From Salinisphaera sp040361255 (GTDB lineage Bacteria > Pseudomonadota > Gammaproteobacteria > Nevskiales > Salinisphaeraceae), in contig NZ_APNG01000018.1 of NCBI RefSeq assembly GCF_040361255.1, positions 21,466-85,465 of the forward strand: a DNA stretch of 64,000 nucleotides, read 5' to 3'. Below the pieces are notes generated by a model, which was given only the letters and a program-made list of their open reading frames with translations, was not told where the DNA came from and made no database searches. Position 1 is the first letter of the stretch; each line of letters opens with the position of its first letter. A program made the position numbers and the translations under genes. Below, piece after piece: positions 55,678 through 64,000 of the stretch.

Positions 55678-57687
55678 ATGAACTATCTCGTGACTGGCGC
55701 GACCGGTTTCATCGGTCGTTTTCTTGTCGAAAAACTGCTCGCCCGGCGCAACGCGACGGTATATGTGCTGATGCGTAGAGCCAGTGCCGATCGCTACGAA
55801 GGGCTGTGCGAGCGCCTGGGGGTGAGTGAGGATCGCCTGATCCCGGTCTGGGGCGATATCACCCGGCGCGGGATCATCGACCGCGAGGCGCTCGAGCATT
55901 TGTCGGGCCACATCGATCATGTCTTTCATCTGGCCGCGGTCTACGACATGAACATGACCGATGAGCAGGCCGACAAGGTCAACAACGAGGGCACGGCCAA
56001 TATCGTGGCACTCGCCGGGGCACTGGCCAACGAGTCGGGCAGCAAGCCCTGTTTTCATCATGTGTCGTCGGTGGCGGTGGCCGGCGCCGATTACGAGGGC
56101 GTATTCACCGACCAGATGTTCGACGAGGGCCAGCAGGTACGCCATCCCTATTATCGAACCAAGTTTCAGTCCGAGGCGATCGTACGCGAGCATTGTAAGG
56201 TGCCGTGGCGCGTCTATCGGCCGGGGATGGTGGTGGGCCATTCCGAAACCGGCGAAATGGACAAGATCGACGGTCCGTATTATTTCTTCAAGCCGATCAA
56301 GCGCATCCGCGACAACGTGCCGAAATGGCTGCCGCTACTCGGCATCGAGGGCGGACAGATGCCGGTGGCCCCGGTCGACTATGTGGTCGATGCGATGGTG
56401 CATATCGCCCACAAGAAGAACCTCGACGGTCAGGCCTTCTTTCTGATCCAGGACGAGCCGCCGACCGCCGGCGAGATGCTGCGTATCTTCATGCGCGCCG
56501 CGCATGGCCCGGATATCGTGCGCCGGCTGCCCACCCATGAATGGCCGGCCAATATCGAGCAGCAGCTCAAGCGTCTGGCCGGCAATATTCCGAAAGCGGA
56601 ATGGCTGGAAAAGCGTATTTCCAAACGTATCGGCGTGCCGCTGTCGATTCTCGGCTATGTGAACAATCGCGCCATATTCGAGGACGTCAACACCCAGGCC
56701 GCGCTCAAGGGCAGCGGCATTCATTGCCCGCGCCTGGAAGACTATGCCGAGACGCTATGGCAGTACTGGGAAATGCATATGGACTGCGATGTCCATGTGC
56801 CGGAAAAACTGCTGCGGCGTATGCAGGGCAAGGTGGTGGTCATTACCGGCGCCTCCAGTGGCATCGGTTTCATGACATCGAAAAAGCTGGCCCGGGCCGG
56901 GGCCACGATCTGCATGATCGCGCGTACCCCCGACAAGCTCGAAGAAACGCGGGCCATCGTCGACAAGATGGGCACAGGCAAGGCGTTTGCCTATCCCTGT
57001 GATCTGAGCGACATGGAAGCGATCGACGAATGCACCAAGAAGATCCTCGTCGATCATCACCATGTCGATATTCTGGTCAATAATGCCGGGCATTCGATCC
57101 GCCGCGGCGTGTTCGAGTCGCTCAATCGTTTTCACGATTACGAGCGCACCATGCAGCTCAATTACTTCGGCGCGATCCGGATGATATTCAACTTCCTGCC
57201 GGCGATGGCCAAACGCCGCACCGGACATATCATCAATATCTCGAGTATCGGCTGTCTGACCAACGTGCCGCGGTTCTCGGCCTATGTGGCCTCCAAATCC
57301 GCGCTGGATGCGTTTTCACGCTGCCTGTCACCGGAGGTGGCGTCGCGCAATATCGATCTGACCACCATCTACATGCCGCTGGTGCGCACGCCCATGATCG
57401 CGCCCACCAAGCTCTACGATTACGTGCCCACGCTCACCCCCGAGCAGGCGGGCGACATGATCGTGTCCGCGATTCTGGAAAAACCCAAGCGGATTGCCTC
57501 GCCGCTGGGCACCACCGCACAGATCAGCTATGCGCTCTGGCCCAAGGTCAACGACTTCGTGCTGCACAAGGCATTCCACATGTTCCCGTCGTCGAAGGCA
57601 GCCCGTGGCGGGCGCTCGGCCGAGGCCGAAAAGCCCAATATCCCGGGGCGCGTGCTGGCCGCTTTGTTGCCGGGCCCGTACTGGTAG
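55678..57687 (+). CDS. Two-domain fatty acyl-CoA/acyl-ACP reductase (alcohol-forming)
   Basis: The 669-residue protein closely resembles the Marinobacter alcohol-forming reductase (Maqu_2507 type), which reduces acyl-CoA to aldehyde and then fatty alcohol for wax esters. The N-terminal extended SDR domain has NYLVTGATGFIGRFLVEKLL (NADPH-binding TGATGFIG at 6-13), HVFHLAAVYDM, and Tyr158-x3-Lys162 in HPYYRTK. The C-terminal classical SDR domain has ITGASSGIGFMT (about 389-400), LVNNAGHSIRR and Tyr536-x3-Lys540 in FSAYVASKSALDAFSR, with RTGHIINISSIG before it. It lies alone between HIT and aroG with its own terminator. No wax ester synthase is in the window. Confidence 0.9.
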   Translation: MNYLVTGATGFIGRFLVEKLLARRNATVYVLMRRASADRYEGLCERLGVSEDRLIPVWGDITRRGIIDREALEHLSGHIDHVFHLAAVYDMNMTDEQADKVNNEGTANIVALAGALANESGSKPCFHHVSSVAVAGADYEGVFTDQMFDEGQQVRHPYYRTKFQSEAIVREHCKVPWRVYRPGMVVGHSETGEMDKIDGPYYFFKPIKRIRDNVPKWLPLLGIEGGQMPVAPVDYVVDAMVHIAHKKNLDGQAFFLIQDEPPTAGEMLRIFMRAAHGPDIVRRLPTHEWPANIEQQLKRLAGNIPKAEWLEKRISKRIGVPLSILGYVNNRAIFEDVNTQAALKGSGIHCPRLEDYAETLWQYWEMHMDCDVHVPEKLLRRMQGKVVVITGASSGIGFMTSKKLARAGATICMIARTPDKLEETRAIVDKMGTGKAFAYPCDLSDMEAIDECTKKILVDHHHVDILVNNAGHSIRRGVFESLNRFHDYERTMQLNYFGAIRMIFNFLPAMAKRRTGHIINISSIGCLTNVPRFSAYVASKSALDAFSRCLSPEVASRNIDLTTIYMPLVRTPMIAPTKLYDYVPTLTPEQAGDMIVSAILEKPKRIASPLGTTAQISYALWPKVNDFVLHKAFHMFPSSKAARGGRSAEAEKPNIPGRVLAALLPGPYW

Positions 57688-57709
57688 ACGCCGGCCAGGC
57701 CCGGGCATG

Positions 57710-57737
57710 AAAAAAGCCGCCCTCGGGCGGCTTTTTT
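57710..57737. terminator. Bidirectional terminator between the acyl-CoA reductase and aroG genes
   Basis: AAAAAAGCCGCC and GGCGGCTTTTTT form a 12-bp stem with a CTCG loop, with A and T runs on both sides. It can end transcription from both convergent genes. Confidence 0.9.
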
Positions 57738-57762
57738 CGTGAACCCGTGTTGGTACGCGGGG

Positions 57763-58839
57763 TCAGTCGTCGTCGCCGTTGTGGCGCAGGTCACGACGTT
57801 CGGACACGGCCTTGGCCAGCTCGGCGAGCAGGGTGTCGGTGTCGTCCCAGTGCAGGCAGGCATCGGTGATCGAAACGCCGTATTCGGGCTCGACCCCGGG
57901 TACGAGCTTCTGGTTGCCTTCCTTGAGATGGGATTCGATCATCACGCCGAAGATGGCACGGCTGCCGGCCGCGATCTGGCCGGCCACGTCGTCGCCGACT
58001 TCCAGCTGTTTCTTGTGTTGCTTGCGGCTGTTGGCATGCGAAAAATCGATCATCAGCCGGCCGGACAGCTGGGCCTGTTCGAGCAGGGCCACCGCGCCGG
58101 CGACCGAATCGGCATCGTAGTTGGGCCCGTTCGCGCCGCCACGCAGGATGATATGCGTATCGCGATTGCCTTCGGTGGCAAAGATCGCGGACTGGCCTTC
58201 CTTGGTCAGCGACAGGAAGTGATGCGGATGATGGGCGGCACCCACTGCGTCCACCGCAATCTTGATGGAACCGCCGGTGCCGTTCTTGAAACCGACCGGG
58301 CAGGACAGCCCCGAGGCCAGCTCTCGATGGCCCTGGCTTTCGGTAGTGCGGGCGCCGATCGCGCCCCAGGCCACCAGATCGGCCAGATACTGCGGCGAAA
58401 TCAGATCAAGAAACTCGACGCCGGCAGGAATGCCCTGATCGGCGAGCTTGAGCAGCAGTTCGCGTGCCAGGCGGATGCCCTTGTTGATCTTGAACGAATC
58501 ATCCATGTCCGGGTCGTTGATCAGACCCTTCCAGCCCACCGTCGTACGCGGCTTTTCGAAATATACGCGCATGATGATGAGCAGATCGTCGGCATAGCGA
58601 TCGCGCGCATCCGCGAGTTTCTTGGCATATTCGAGTGCGGCATCCACGTCGTGGATCGAACAGGGGCCGACCACGACCAGCAGGCGATCGTCCTCGCCAT
58701 GCAGAATCTTCTGAATGGCCGTGCGGGTATTGAATACCGTCTCGGAAGCGGCTTCGCTGACCGGCAGCTCCTCGAGCAGCGCCTGCGATGAAATCAATTC
58801 CTGAATGCCCTTGATACGGAGATTGTCGGTTTCGTGCAT
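57763..58839 (-). CDS. aroG: 3-deoxy-7-phosphoheptulonate (DAHP) synthase, class I
   Basis: DAHP synthase condenses phosphoenolpyruvate and erythrose 4-phosphate, the first step of the shikimate pathway. The 358-residue protein has LLVVVGPCSIHDVDAALEYA, MRVYFEKPRTTVGWKGLIND, ARTTESQGHRELASGLSCPV and GFKNGTDGS-like GFKNGTGGSIK, IDFSHANSRKQH and GVMIESHLKEGNQ. The metal-binding Cys, His, Glu and Asp are present. Which of the AroF/AroG/AroH isoforms it equals (Tyr, Phe or Trp inhibition) cannot be told by eye; the symbol is for the family. Confidence 0.93.
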   Translation of the reverse strand: MHETDNLRIKGIQELISSQALLEELPVSEAASETVFNTRTAIQKILHGEDDRLLVVVGPCSIHDVDAALEYAKKLADARDRYADDLLIIMRVYFEKPRTTVGWKGLINDPDMDDSFKINKGIRLARELLLKLADQGIPAGVEFLDLISPQYLADLVAWGAIGARTTESQGHRELASGLSCPVGFKNGTGGSIKIAVDAVGAAHHPHHFLSLTKEGQSAIFATEGNRDTHIILRGGANGPNYDADSVAGAVALLEQAQLSGRLMIDFSHANSRKQHKKQLEVGDDVAGQIAAGSRAIFGVMIESHLKEGNQKLVPGVEPEYGVSITDACLHWDDTDTLLAELAKAVSERRDLRHNGDDD

Positions 58840-59059
58840 GGTGATTCGGGCGAAAGCGGCCGGCGACGACCGTATAAAAAATGAGCGGCGAGTCTAGCAG
58901 ACGTACCGTGATTTCAGGCATGTCGCGCGTATACCGATAGTGACCCGGTGTTCGCGCCGGTCAATCGCGGCGTCCGTATGCCCTGGCATCGCGTAACGGG
59001 CACAACGGCGTCGCCTGTTATAGCGCACGCCCTGCAGGCGTTTGAAAGGAAAGTAATCG

Positions 59060-61216
59060 ATGACTATCACGCGTATCGGCCTGGCCGTTTTGGTAATCGC
59101 GCTCATTGCCGCCTGGTTCGTGCTCAATCCCGGGCAATATCTGGGCGGTGCCTGTAGCGATCAGGTATTCAGCCTGGCCTGTTTCGAAAGCCAGCGCGCC
59201 GCGCTCGGTGAATTGGCAGCGGCGCACGGGCTGCTGTTCGCGGCCGGTTTCTTTCTGGTCTATGTGGCCGTCACCGCGATTTCGTTGCCGGGTGCGGCGG
59301 TCATGACCCTGATCGGCGGCGCGCTGTTCGGTCTGGCCGAAGGCACGCTGCTGGTGTCGTTCGCCTCGGCGATCGGCGCCACGCTGGCGTTTTTGATTGC
59401 CCGTTTCGTACTGCGCGAAAGCGTGCAGAAACGCTTCGGGTCACGCCTGAAAGCGCTCAATCGCGGCGTCGAGCGCGACGGTGCCTTCTATCTGTTCGCC
59501 TTGCGGCTGGTGCCGGTATTTCCGTTTTTCGTGATCAACCTGGCCATGGGGCTCACCCCCATTCGCACGCGCACTTTCTACTGGGTCAGCCAGCTCGGCA
59601 TGCTGCCCGGCACGCTCGTCTACGTGAATGCGGGCACCCAGCTCGGGCAGGTCGAGTCCTTGTCGGGCGTGCTCTCGCCCGGGTTGATCGCTTCGTTCGT
59701 ATTGCTGGGGCTGTTTCCGCTGATCGCGCGCAAGACGCTGGATTTCCTTGCCGCCCGCAAGGCGCTGGCCGGCTACGACAAGCCCCGGCATTTCGATCGG
59801 AACCTGATCGTGATCGGCGCCGGCTCGGCGGGGCTGGTGGCCTCGCTCATCGCGGCCACGGTCAAGGCCCGGGTTACGCTCATCGAAAAGAACGAAATGG
59901 GCGGCGACTGCCTGAATACCGGCTGCGTGCCGTCGAAAGCGCTTATTCGCACGGCCAGGCTCATGCACGAAATTCGGCATAGCCAGCGCTATGGGATTCG
60001 TTCGGCGAGCGTGAATTTTCATTTTCAGAATGTCATGGCGCGGGTGAAGTCCGTCGTGGCAACCATGGCACCGCACGATTCGGTCGAGCGCTACGAATCG
60101 CTGGGCGTGGACTGTATTCAGGCCGGCGCGCGTCTGGTCGACCCGTGGACCGTCGAAACCGACGACGGCAACCGCCTGACCGCACGCCATATCGTGCTCG
60201 CCACCGGCGCGGTACCGTTCGTGCCGGCCATCGACGGACTGGCCGATATCGACTATCTCACCTCGGATAATCTCTGGGATCTTAACGAACTGCCCGAACG
60301 GTTGGCGGTGATGGGCGCGGGGCCCATTGGCTGTGAAATGGCCCAGGCCTTCGCACGGCTCGGCAGCCAGGTCAAGCTCATCGAGCAGGGCGCGCGCATC
60401 CTCTCGGTCGAGGATGACGACATCAGCGCACAGATGCGTGACTTACTCATCGAAGAAGGCGTGACCGTGCGAACCGGGGTTCAGGTGACGGCGGCCGCCC
60501 GCACCAATCGCGAGACCGTACTGACCTGCAAGATGGGCGAACGCAAGATCGAGATCGGCTGCGATCGGGTACTGGTGGCGGTCGGCCGACGCGCGCGGAC
60601 CCAGGGCATGGGGTTCGAAGAGCTGGGTCTGGTCAAGGACGGGCGTATCGCGGTGGATGAATATCTGCAGACCGCGCTGCCCAGCATCTATGCCTGTGGC
60701 GACGCCATCGGTGGTTATCAGCTCACCCATGCGGCCTCCCATGAAGCCTGGCATGCCACGGTCAACGCGTTGTTCGGCACGTTCAAGCGCTTTGCGGTGG
60801 ATTACTCGAAGCTGCCCTGGTGTACGTTCACCGATCCGCAGGTCGCCCACGTCGGCCATAACGAAAACAGTGCCCGGGCGGCGTCTATCGAATACGAAGT
60901 CACCCGCTACGATCTGGCCGAACTCGATCGCGCGATTGCCGAATCGGCGCGCAACGGCGTGGTCAAGGTGCTCACCGTGCCAGGCAAGGACACCATCCTG
61001 GGCGCGACCATCGTCGGCGAGGCGGCCGGCGAACTGATCATCGAATTCGTGACCGCGATGAAGCACGGCATCGGCCTGAACAAGATGCTGGCGACCATTC
61101 ACCCCTACCCGACGCTGGCCGAGGCCAATCGTTTTGCTGCCAGTGAATGGAAAAAAGCCCATGCGCCGGCGTGGGCCTTTCCCTGGCTGGCGCGGTTTCA
61201 TGCCTGGCGACGTTGA
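59060..61216 (+). CDS. Fusion of a TVP38/VTT membrane domain and a mercuric-reductase-like flavin disulfide reductase
   Basis: The 718-residue protein has about 245 N-terminal residues of the TVP38/TMEM64 (VTT) family: five or so membrane helices with ISLPGAAVMTLIGGALFGLA, FYLFALRLVPVFPFFVINLA and GMLPGTLVYVNAGTQLG. A complete pyridine nucleotide-disulfide oxidoreductase follows from about residue 247: IVIGAGSAGLVASL for FAD, redox pair Cys284-Cys289 in GGDCLNTGCVPSKAL, VMGAGPIGCEMAQAFARLGS for NADPH, YACGDAIGG, and the C-terminal HPYPTLAEA. It lacks the MerA Cys-Cys C terminus, so Hg(II) reduction is not implied. The fusion occurs in other proteobacteria; its substrate is unknown. AAAGGAAAG precedes the ATG. 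Confidence 0.88.
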   Translation: MTITRIGLAVLVIALIAAWFVLNPGQYLGGACSDQVFSLACFESQRAALGELAAAHGLLFAAGFFLVYVAVTAISLPGAAVMTLIGGALFGLAEGTLLVSFASAIGATLAFLIARFVLRESVQKRFGSRLKALNRGVERDGAFYLFALRLVPVFPFFVINLAMGLTPIRTRTFYWVSQLGMLPGTLVYVNAGTQLGQVESLSGVLSPGLIASFVLLGLFPLIARKTLDFLAARKALAGYDKPRHFDRNLIVIGAGSAGLVASLIAATVKARVTLIEKNEMGGDCLNTGCVPSKALIRTARLMHEIRHSQRYGIRSASVNFHFQNVMARVKSVVATMAPHDSVERYESLGVDCIQAGARLVDPWTVETDDGNRLTARHIVLATGAVPFVPAIDGLADIDYLTSDNLWDLNELPERLAVMGAGPIGCEMAQAFARLGSQVKLIEQGARILSVEDDDISAQMRDLLIEEGVTVRTGVQVTAAARTNRETVLTCKMGERKIEIGCDRVLVAVGRRARTQGMGFEELGLVKDGRIAVDEYLQTALPSIYACGDAIGGYQLTHAASHEAWHATVNALFGTFKRFAVDYSKLPWCTFTDPQVAHVGHNENSARAASIEYEVTRYDLAELDRAIAESARNGVVKVLTVPGKDTILGATIVGEAAGELIIEFVTAMKHGIGLNKMLATIHPYPTLAEANRFAASEWKKAHAPAWAFPWLARFHAWRR

Positions 61217-61341
61217 CAAAATTGGCCGCAGGGCCACTCGGTGTTTGCCCCTGAGAGCGTTGTAGCGCAGACGTAGTCGATCGCCCTTGAGGGCAAGATC
61301 GCGCCCGCGGCCCGGACCGAGACATCGGTCATACTGGGGCG

Positions 61342-62076
61342 ATGTTTATCGCTTTGCTCACACTCGCCGCGCTGGCCACCGCCGCGCTATCGGGTATGGC
61401 CGGCATGGGCGGCGGGGCGATTCTGATCGCCGTGCTGTTCGCGCTGGGGATGCCGCCCGCACTGGCGCTGCCTCTGCATGCCGGCGTACAGCTGGCTTCG
61501 AATGCCTCGCGCAGCGTCGTTTATGGCCGTTATGTGCGCTGGCCCGCGCTGGGACTGTTCATGCTCACCGCGCTGCCGGGCCCGTTTATCGTCGCGCCAT
61601 GGGTCGTCGATGCCAATCCGGACTGGATTCGCCTGATCATGGCCGTATTCGTGGCGCTGGCGGTGTGGCCGAGCTGGGCAGCGCGCTTGAAGATTCATGG
61701 CCGTACAGGCCTGCTCGTTGCCGGCGCGATCGCGGGTATTGTCGGGCCCGTGGTCGGGGCCACGGGTATTCTCGTCGCGCCATTCTTTCTGCGTGACGAC
61801 TGGCGCAAGGAGCAGGTCATCGCGACCATGGCCGTCGCCCAGGCCTGTGGCCATCTACTCAAGATCGGCGCGTTTTCGCTCAACGGGTTCAATGTGTTCG
61901 CCCGTCTGGAACTGCTGGTGCCGATGGCGGTGGCCGCGCTGCTCGGCACGCTGCTGGGCCGATGGCTCAACGGCCGGTTCTCGGAAGCCGGCTTTCGCGG
62001 GCTCATTCGCGTGATCATGCTGGTGCTCGCGCTCAAGCTGGGCTGGGACGGCCTGGCCGGGCTGTTTGCCGGTTAG
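61342..62076 (+). CDS. TSUP-family (TauE/SafE) membrane permease
   Basis: The 244-residue protein is a member of the TauE/SafE family of putative sulfite or sulfonate exporters. It has about eight hydrophobic segments, with the family Gly-rich start GMAGMGGGAILIAVLFALGM and the internal repeat GAIAGIVGPVVGATGILVAP. The preceding intergenic gap is 125 bp with no clear ribosome site, so it may have its own promoter. The substrate cannot be predicted. Confidence 0.85.
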   Translation: MFIALLTLAALATAALSGMAGMGGGAILIAVLFALGMPPALALPLHAGVQLASNASRSVVYGRYVRWPALGLFMLTALPGPFIVAPWVVDANPDWIRLIMAVFVALAVWPSWAARLKIHGRTGLLVAGAIAGIVGPVVGATGILVAPFFLRDDWRKEQVIATMAVAQACGHLLKIGAFSLNGFNVFARLELLVPMAVAALLGTLLGRWLNGRFSEAGFRGLIRVIMLVLALKLGWDGLAGLFAG

Positions 62077-62130
62077 ACTGACCCCGCGGTCGTTATGGCC
62101 GCGGCTGATACGACGACAAGGGAGGTACGC

Positions 62131-62565
62131 ATGAGCCTGATGGATGCGCAGGATATCGAAGCCGTCATTCGCCGCAATGTGGGCGCGCCGGGCCAGCCCG
62201 CGTTTCGGGTGCTGGCGGTCGAGCCAGCCCATGTGGATGTCTGCCTGCCATTCGATACGGGCATGACCCGCCTGGGCGATACGATTTCCGGACCCGTGCT
62301 CATGACCGCGGCGGATGCCGCCATGTATGCCGCCATCATCGCCCACGTGCCGGACGGCGAATATGCCGTGACCAGCCATTTTCATATCGACTTTCTGCGT
62401 CGGCCGAAAGCCGCCGACGTGCTGGCCCGGGCTCATTTGCTGCGCGTGGGCCGGCGCTCGGTGACCTGTCGGGTCGAATTGTTCTCGCAGGACTTCGACA
62501 CGCTCGTCGCCCATGTCAGCGGCGGCTATGCACGCATGGGTACGGCCACCAGCGGAACCGGTTGA
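62131..62565 (+). CDS. PaaI-type hotdog-fold thioesterase
   Basis: The 144-residue product starts at ATG 62131 with a strong GGAGG 5 bp upstream. The hotdog fold is shown by GDTISGPVLMTAADAAMYAA and a conserved segment ending in SHFHIDFLRRP. The position of the catalytic Asp/Asn matches acyl-CoA thioesterases of the PaaI branch. The substrate is unknown. It lies 54 bp after the permease gene and ends 7 bp from a convergent gene. Confidence 0.85.
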   Translation: MSLMDAQDIEAVIRRNVGAPGQPAFRVLAVEPAHVDVCLPFDTGMTRLGDTISGPVLMTAADAAMYAAIIAHVPDGEYAVTSHFHIDFLRRPKAADVLARAHLLRVGRRSVTCRVELFSQDFDTLVAHVSGGYARMGTATSGTG

Positions 62566-62572
62566 CGACCGG

Positions 62573-63244
62573 CTACCAGCGATCGATCGCGGCGCGGGCA
62601 GCGCCGTTAGCCGGGCGTGCGATCAGCCCGCTCTGGGTCAGGGCGATATCGTAGGCCGCGCCGTCGGCCATGGGCAGATAGGTCGCACTGCCATAGCGTG
62701 CGTCGACCAGTCGGGCCCAGTCCGGCATACGCCGGGCCAGCGCAAACGCGTTGACGCCCGGCTCGGTCTCATCGAGTGCGATCACGCTGCGCGGCCGGTT
62801 TTGCTCGTCGTCGATATCGCGATAGCGCCCGCTCAGACGTTCCAGTCGGAATAGCGCGTCAAAGCCCAGCAGATTGGCCCAGGCGCGCCATTTGAGTACT
62901 CGTGCATCGAGCTGGAATTCGTCGCCGGCAAGTTCGAACACGCGCGGCGTGGCGTTGCCGCGGGTTAGCGTCGCCTGGAAACGTTGATCGGCCACCGCTT
63001 GTAAATGTAGCTGGGCGACCGGTTGCTCATAGCTCAGACGCTGGTAGGTATGCAGATTGAGCAACAACGCGCCCATGAGTACGGCAATCGCCAGGCACAG
63101 GCCGCCGCCCATGCCCGAGCGAGATGCTGCGCCCACGCGTCGTTGGCGAAGCCGCGCGCTGCAACGCCCAAGCTGGATCACGCCCAGCGCGGCGAGCAGG
63201 GCCAGCAGGCAATAGACAACCGTTATCGTGGGCGCTTGCGGCAT
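62573..63244 (-). CDS. Conserved two-TM membrane protein of unknown function
   Basis: The 223-residue protein has two N-terminal membrane helices (VVYCLLALLAALGVIQLG at about 9-26 and GLCLAIAVLMGALLLNLHTY at about 48-67) and a 150-residue periplasmic domain. The domain has QPVAQLHLQAVADQRFQATL, FQLDARVLKWRAWANLLGFD, LSGRYRDIDDEQ and TYLPMADGAAYDIAL-TQSGLIARP blocks that I recall from conserved proteins of pseudomonads. No function is known. It does not form an operon with its convergent neighbour. Confidence 0.75.
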   Translation of the reverse strand: MPQAPTITVVYCLLALLAALGVIQLGRCSARLRQRRVGAASRSGMGGGLCLAIAVLMGALLLNLHTYQRLSYEQPVAQLHLQAVADQRFQATLTRGNATPRVFELAGDEFQLDARVLKWRAWANLLGFDALFRLERLSGRYRDIDDEQNRPRSVIALDETEPGVNAFALARRMPDWARLVDARYGSATYLPMADGAAYDIALTQSGLIARPANGAARAAIDRW

Positions 63245-63343
63245 GGCCGAGTCCGGGGCGGGCGTACGCGGTGATTTCGCTTCACCGGACGTTGCGCGAA
63301 TGCAAACCGCTCGGCAAATGAACGTGACCTGCGTCGGCGGTGT

Positions 63344-63523
63344 TCAACCTGCCGTCTTGTGCGCAAATCAACGCAAAGGCCGCAAATCAGGCGAAAATAC
63401 AAATAGTACAAGGGGCACCAGATCAGTGCTGAGAGCCCTTTGCCGGAGCGCTCGCACAATCCAAAAACCGACGCGCATTGGCGTGTATTCGCGTTCATTC
63501 GCGCACAGGACCTGTCTTAAGAA
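63344..63523. mobile_element. Second short element with inverted-repeat ends related to the one at 53551
   Basis: Within the 341-bp gap before the GlsB gene, the left end CGCAAATCAACGCAAAGG (63362) and right end TTCGCGTTCATTCGCGC (63488-63504) are imperfect inverted repeats. The right end resembles that of the 53551-53798 element at about 24 of 31 positions. Outer CAGG/CCTG and TTAAGA-type sequences extend the similarity. The interior has no gene. Another partial motif, GCGCGAATGCAAACCGCTCG, lies at about 63295. Boundaries are approximate. Confidence 0.5.
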
Positions 63524-63530
63524 ACGACAC

Positions 63531-63563
63531 AAAAAAAGCCGGCCTGACGACAGGCCGGCTTTT
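63531..63563 (-). terminator. Intrinsic terminator of the GlsB-family gene
   Basis: AGCCGGCCTG and CAGGCCGGCT form a perfect 10-bp stem with an ACGA loop. Read on the minus strand it is followed by seven T residues, 23 bp after the stop of the GlsB-family gene. Four T residues on the other side may make it work both ways. Confidence 0.9.
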
Positions 63564-63585
63564 CGGATGCGCCGTGCGGTGCTTA

Positions 63586-63837
63586 CTAGCGCGACTTGAC
63601 CACGCGATAGAGCCACAGCAGCAGAATCGCACCCAGAATGGCGATCACGAAACTGCCCAGGTTGAAACCCGATACCGTGCCCATGCCGAGCGCGGTCGAG
63701 ATGAAGCCGCCGAGTACGGCACCGAGAATGCCGATGACAATGGTCACGATGATGCCGCCCGGGTCCTTGCCCGGCATCAGTAGTTTGGCGACGGCGCCGG
63801 CGATCAGGCCGAAGATGATCCAGGCGATAATGCCCAT
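63586..63837 (-). CDS. GlsB/YeaQ/YmgE-family small membrane protein
   Basis: The 83-residue product starts MGIIAWIIFGLIAGAVAKLL with MPGKDPGG next, and has three membrane helices (IVIGILGAVLGGFISTALG, and FVIAILGAILLLWLYRVV at the end). This is the transglycosylase-associated/GlsB family of stress-induced small membrane proteins, whose function is unclear. AAGGAT lies a few bases before the ATG at 63837. The last 163 bp of the window contain nothing else recognised. Confidence 0.93.
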   Translation of the reverse strand: MGIIAWIIFGLIAGAVAKLLMPGKDPGGIIVTIVIGILGAVLGGFISTALGMGTVSGFNLGSFVIAILGAILLLWLYRVVKSR

Positions 63838-64000
63838 GGTTTGATCCTTTGCATTGGAGAACAGCCCGCACTGTGCGCGTGACCTGGCGGCCGCACAAGC
63901 GGGGAATTCTACGTCTTGCGTCGGTAGCGATCCTTTGCGCGCCGGCCCTTGGCGGCCCAGGCTGTGTGAAAACGCTCCCACCGGCTAAACTTCTCTCAGG

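Overview
The window is one contiguous piece of a high-GC gammaproteobacterial chromosome. The ribosomal and RNA polymerase genes have gammaproteobacterial lengths and order. Other gammaproteobacterial marks are LptD with the four-cysteine arrangement, the lptD-surA-pdxA-ksgA cluster with amgK-murU beside it, and a LexA of the E. coli type. The two-domain fatty acyl-CoA reductase and acidic protein segments suggest a marine or halophilic oil/wax-associated lineage (Marinobacter- or Salinisphaera-like), but the genus is a guess. No tRNA, rRNA or CRISPR array was seen.

Region 1 (1-29.9 kb, all +) is a nearly unbroken information-processing block: the end of nusG, rplKA, rplJL-rpoBC, rpsL-rpsG-fusA-tuf, the S10 and spc operons with secY and rpmJ, and the alpha operon rpsM-rpsK-rpsD-rpoA-rplQ, closed by a clear terminator. 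Good promoter candidates precede rpsL, rplC and rpsM. Several intergenic stem-loops are probably leader or RNA-processing structures. The tuf gene is unusual: the P-loop lysine is replaced by asparagine, in a local patch of odd sequence and codon use.

Region 2 (29.9-50.3 kb) holds a DUF481 outer membrane protein and the cluster apaH ... ksgA-pdxA-surA-lptD. Between apaH and ksgA, in the opposite orientation, lies a 10.6-kb Tad/Flp pilus locus: Flp pilin, two TadE-type pseudopilins, CpaB, secretin, TadZ, TadA, TadB, TadC, TadD, a DUF3613-like protein, and a membrane protein ending in what looks like a degenerate EAL domain. This looks like insertion of a pilus locus into an ancestral lptD-apaH operon, and apaG is not seen. 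Divergently from lptD run amgK and murU (peptidoglycan amino-sugar recycling).

Region 3 (50.3-64 kb) is mixed housekeeping: a DUF4398 lipoprotein and an OmpA-type lipoprotein, lexA, a phasin-like protein with a histone H1-like tail, folE2, a HIT protein, the acyl-CoA reductase, DAHP synthase, a TVP38/flavin-disulfide reductase fusion, a TSUP permease, a hotdog thioesterase, a two-TM protein and a GlsB-family protein. Two gene-poor stretches (53.4-54.1 kb and 63.2-63.6 kb) carry related small elements with inverted-repeat ends. The first also carries two extra, diverged, in-frame copies of the 3' end of folE2 in a roughly 162-bp tandem repeat.
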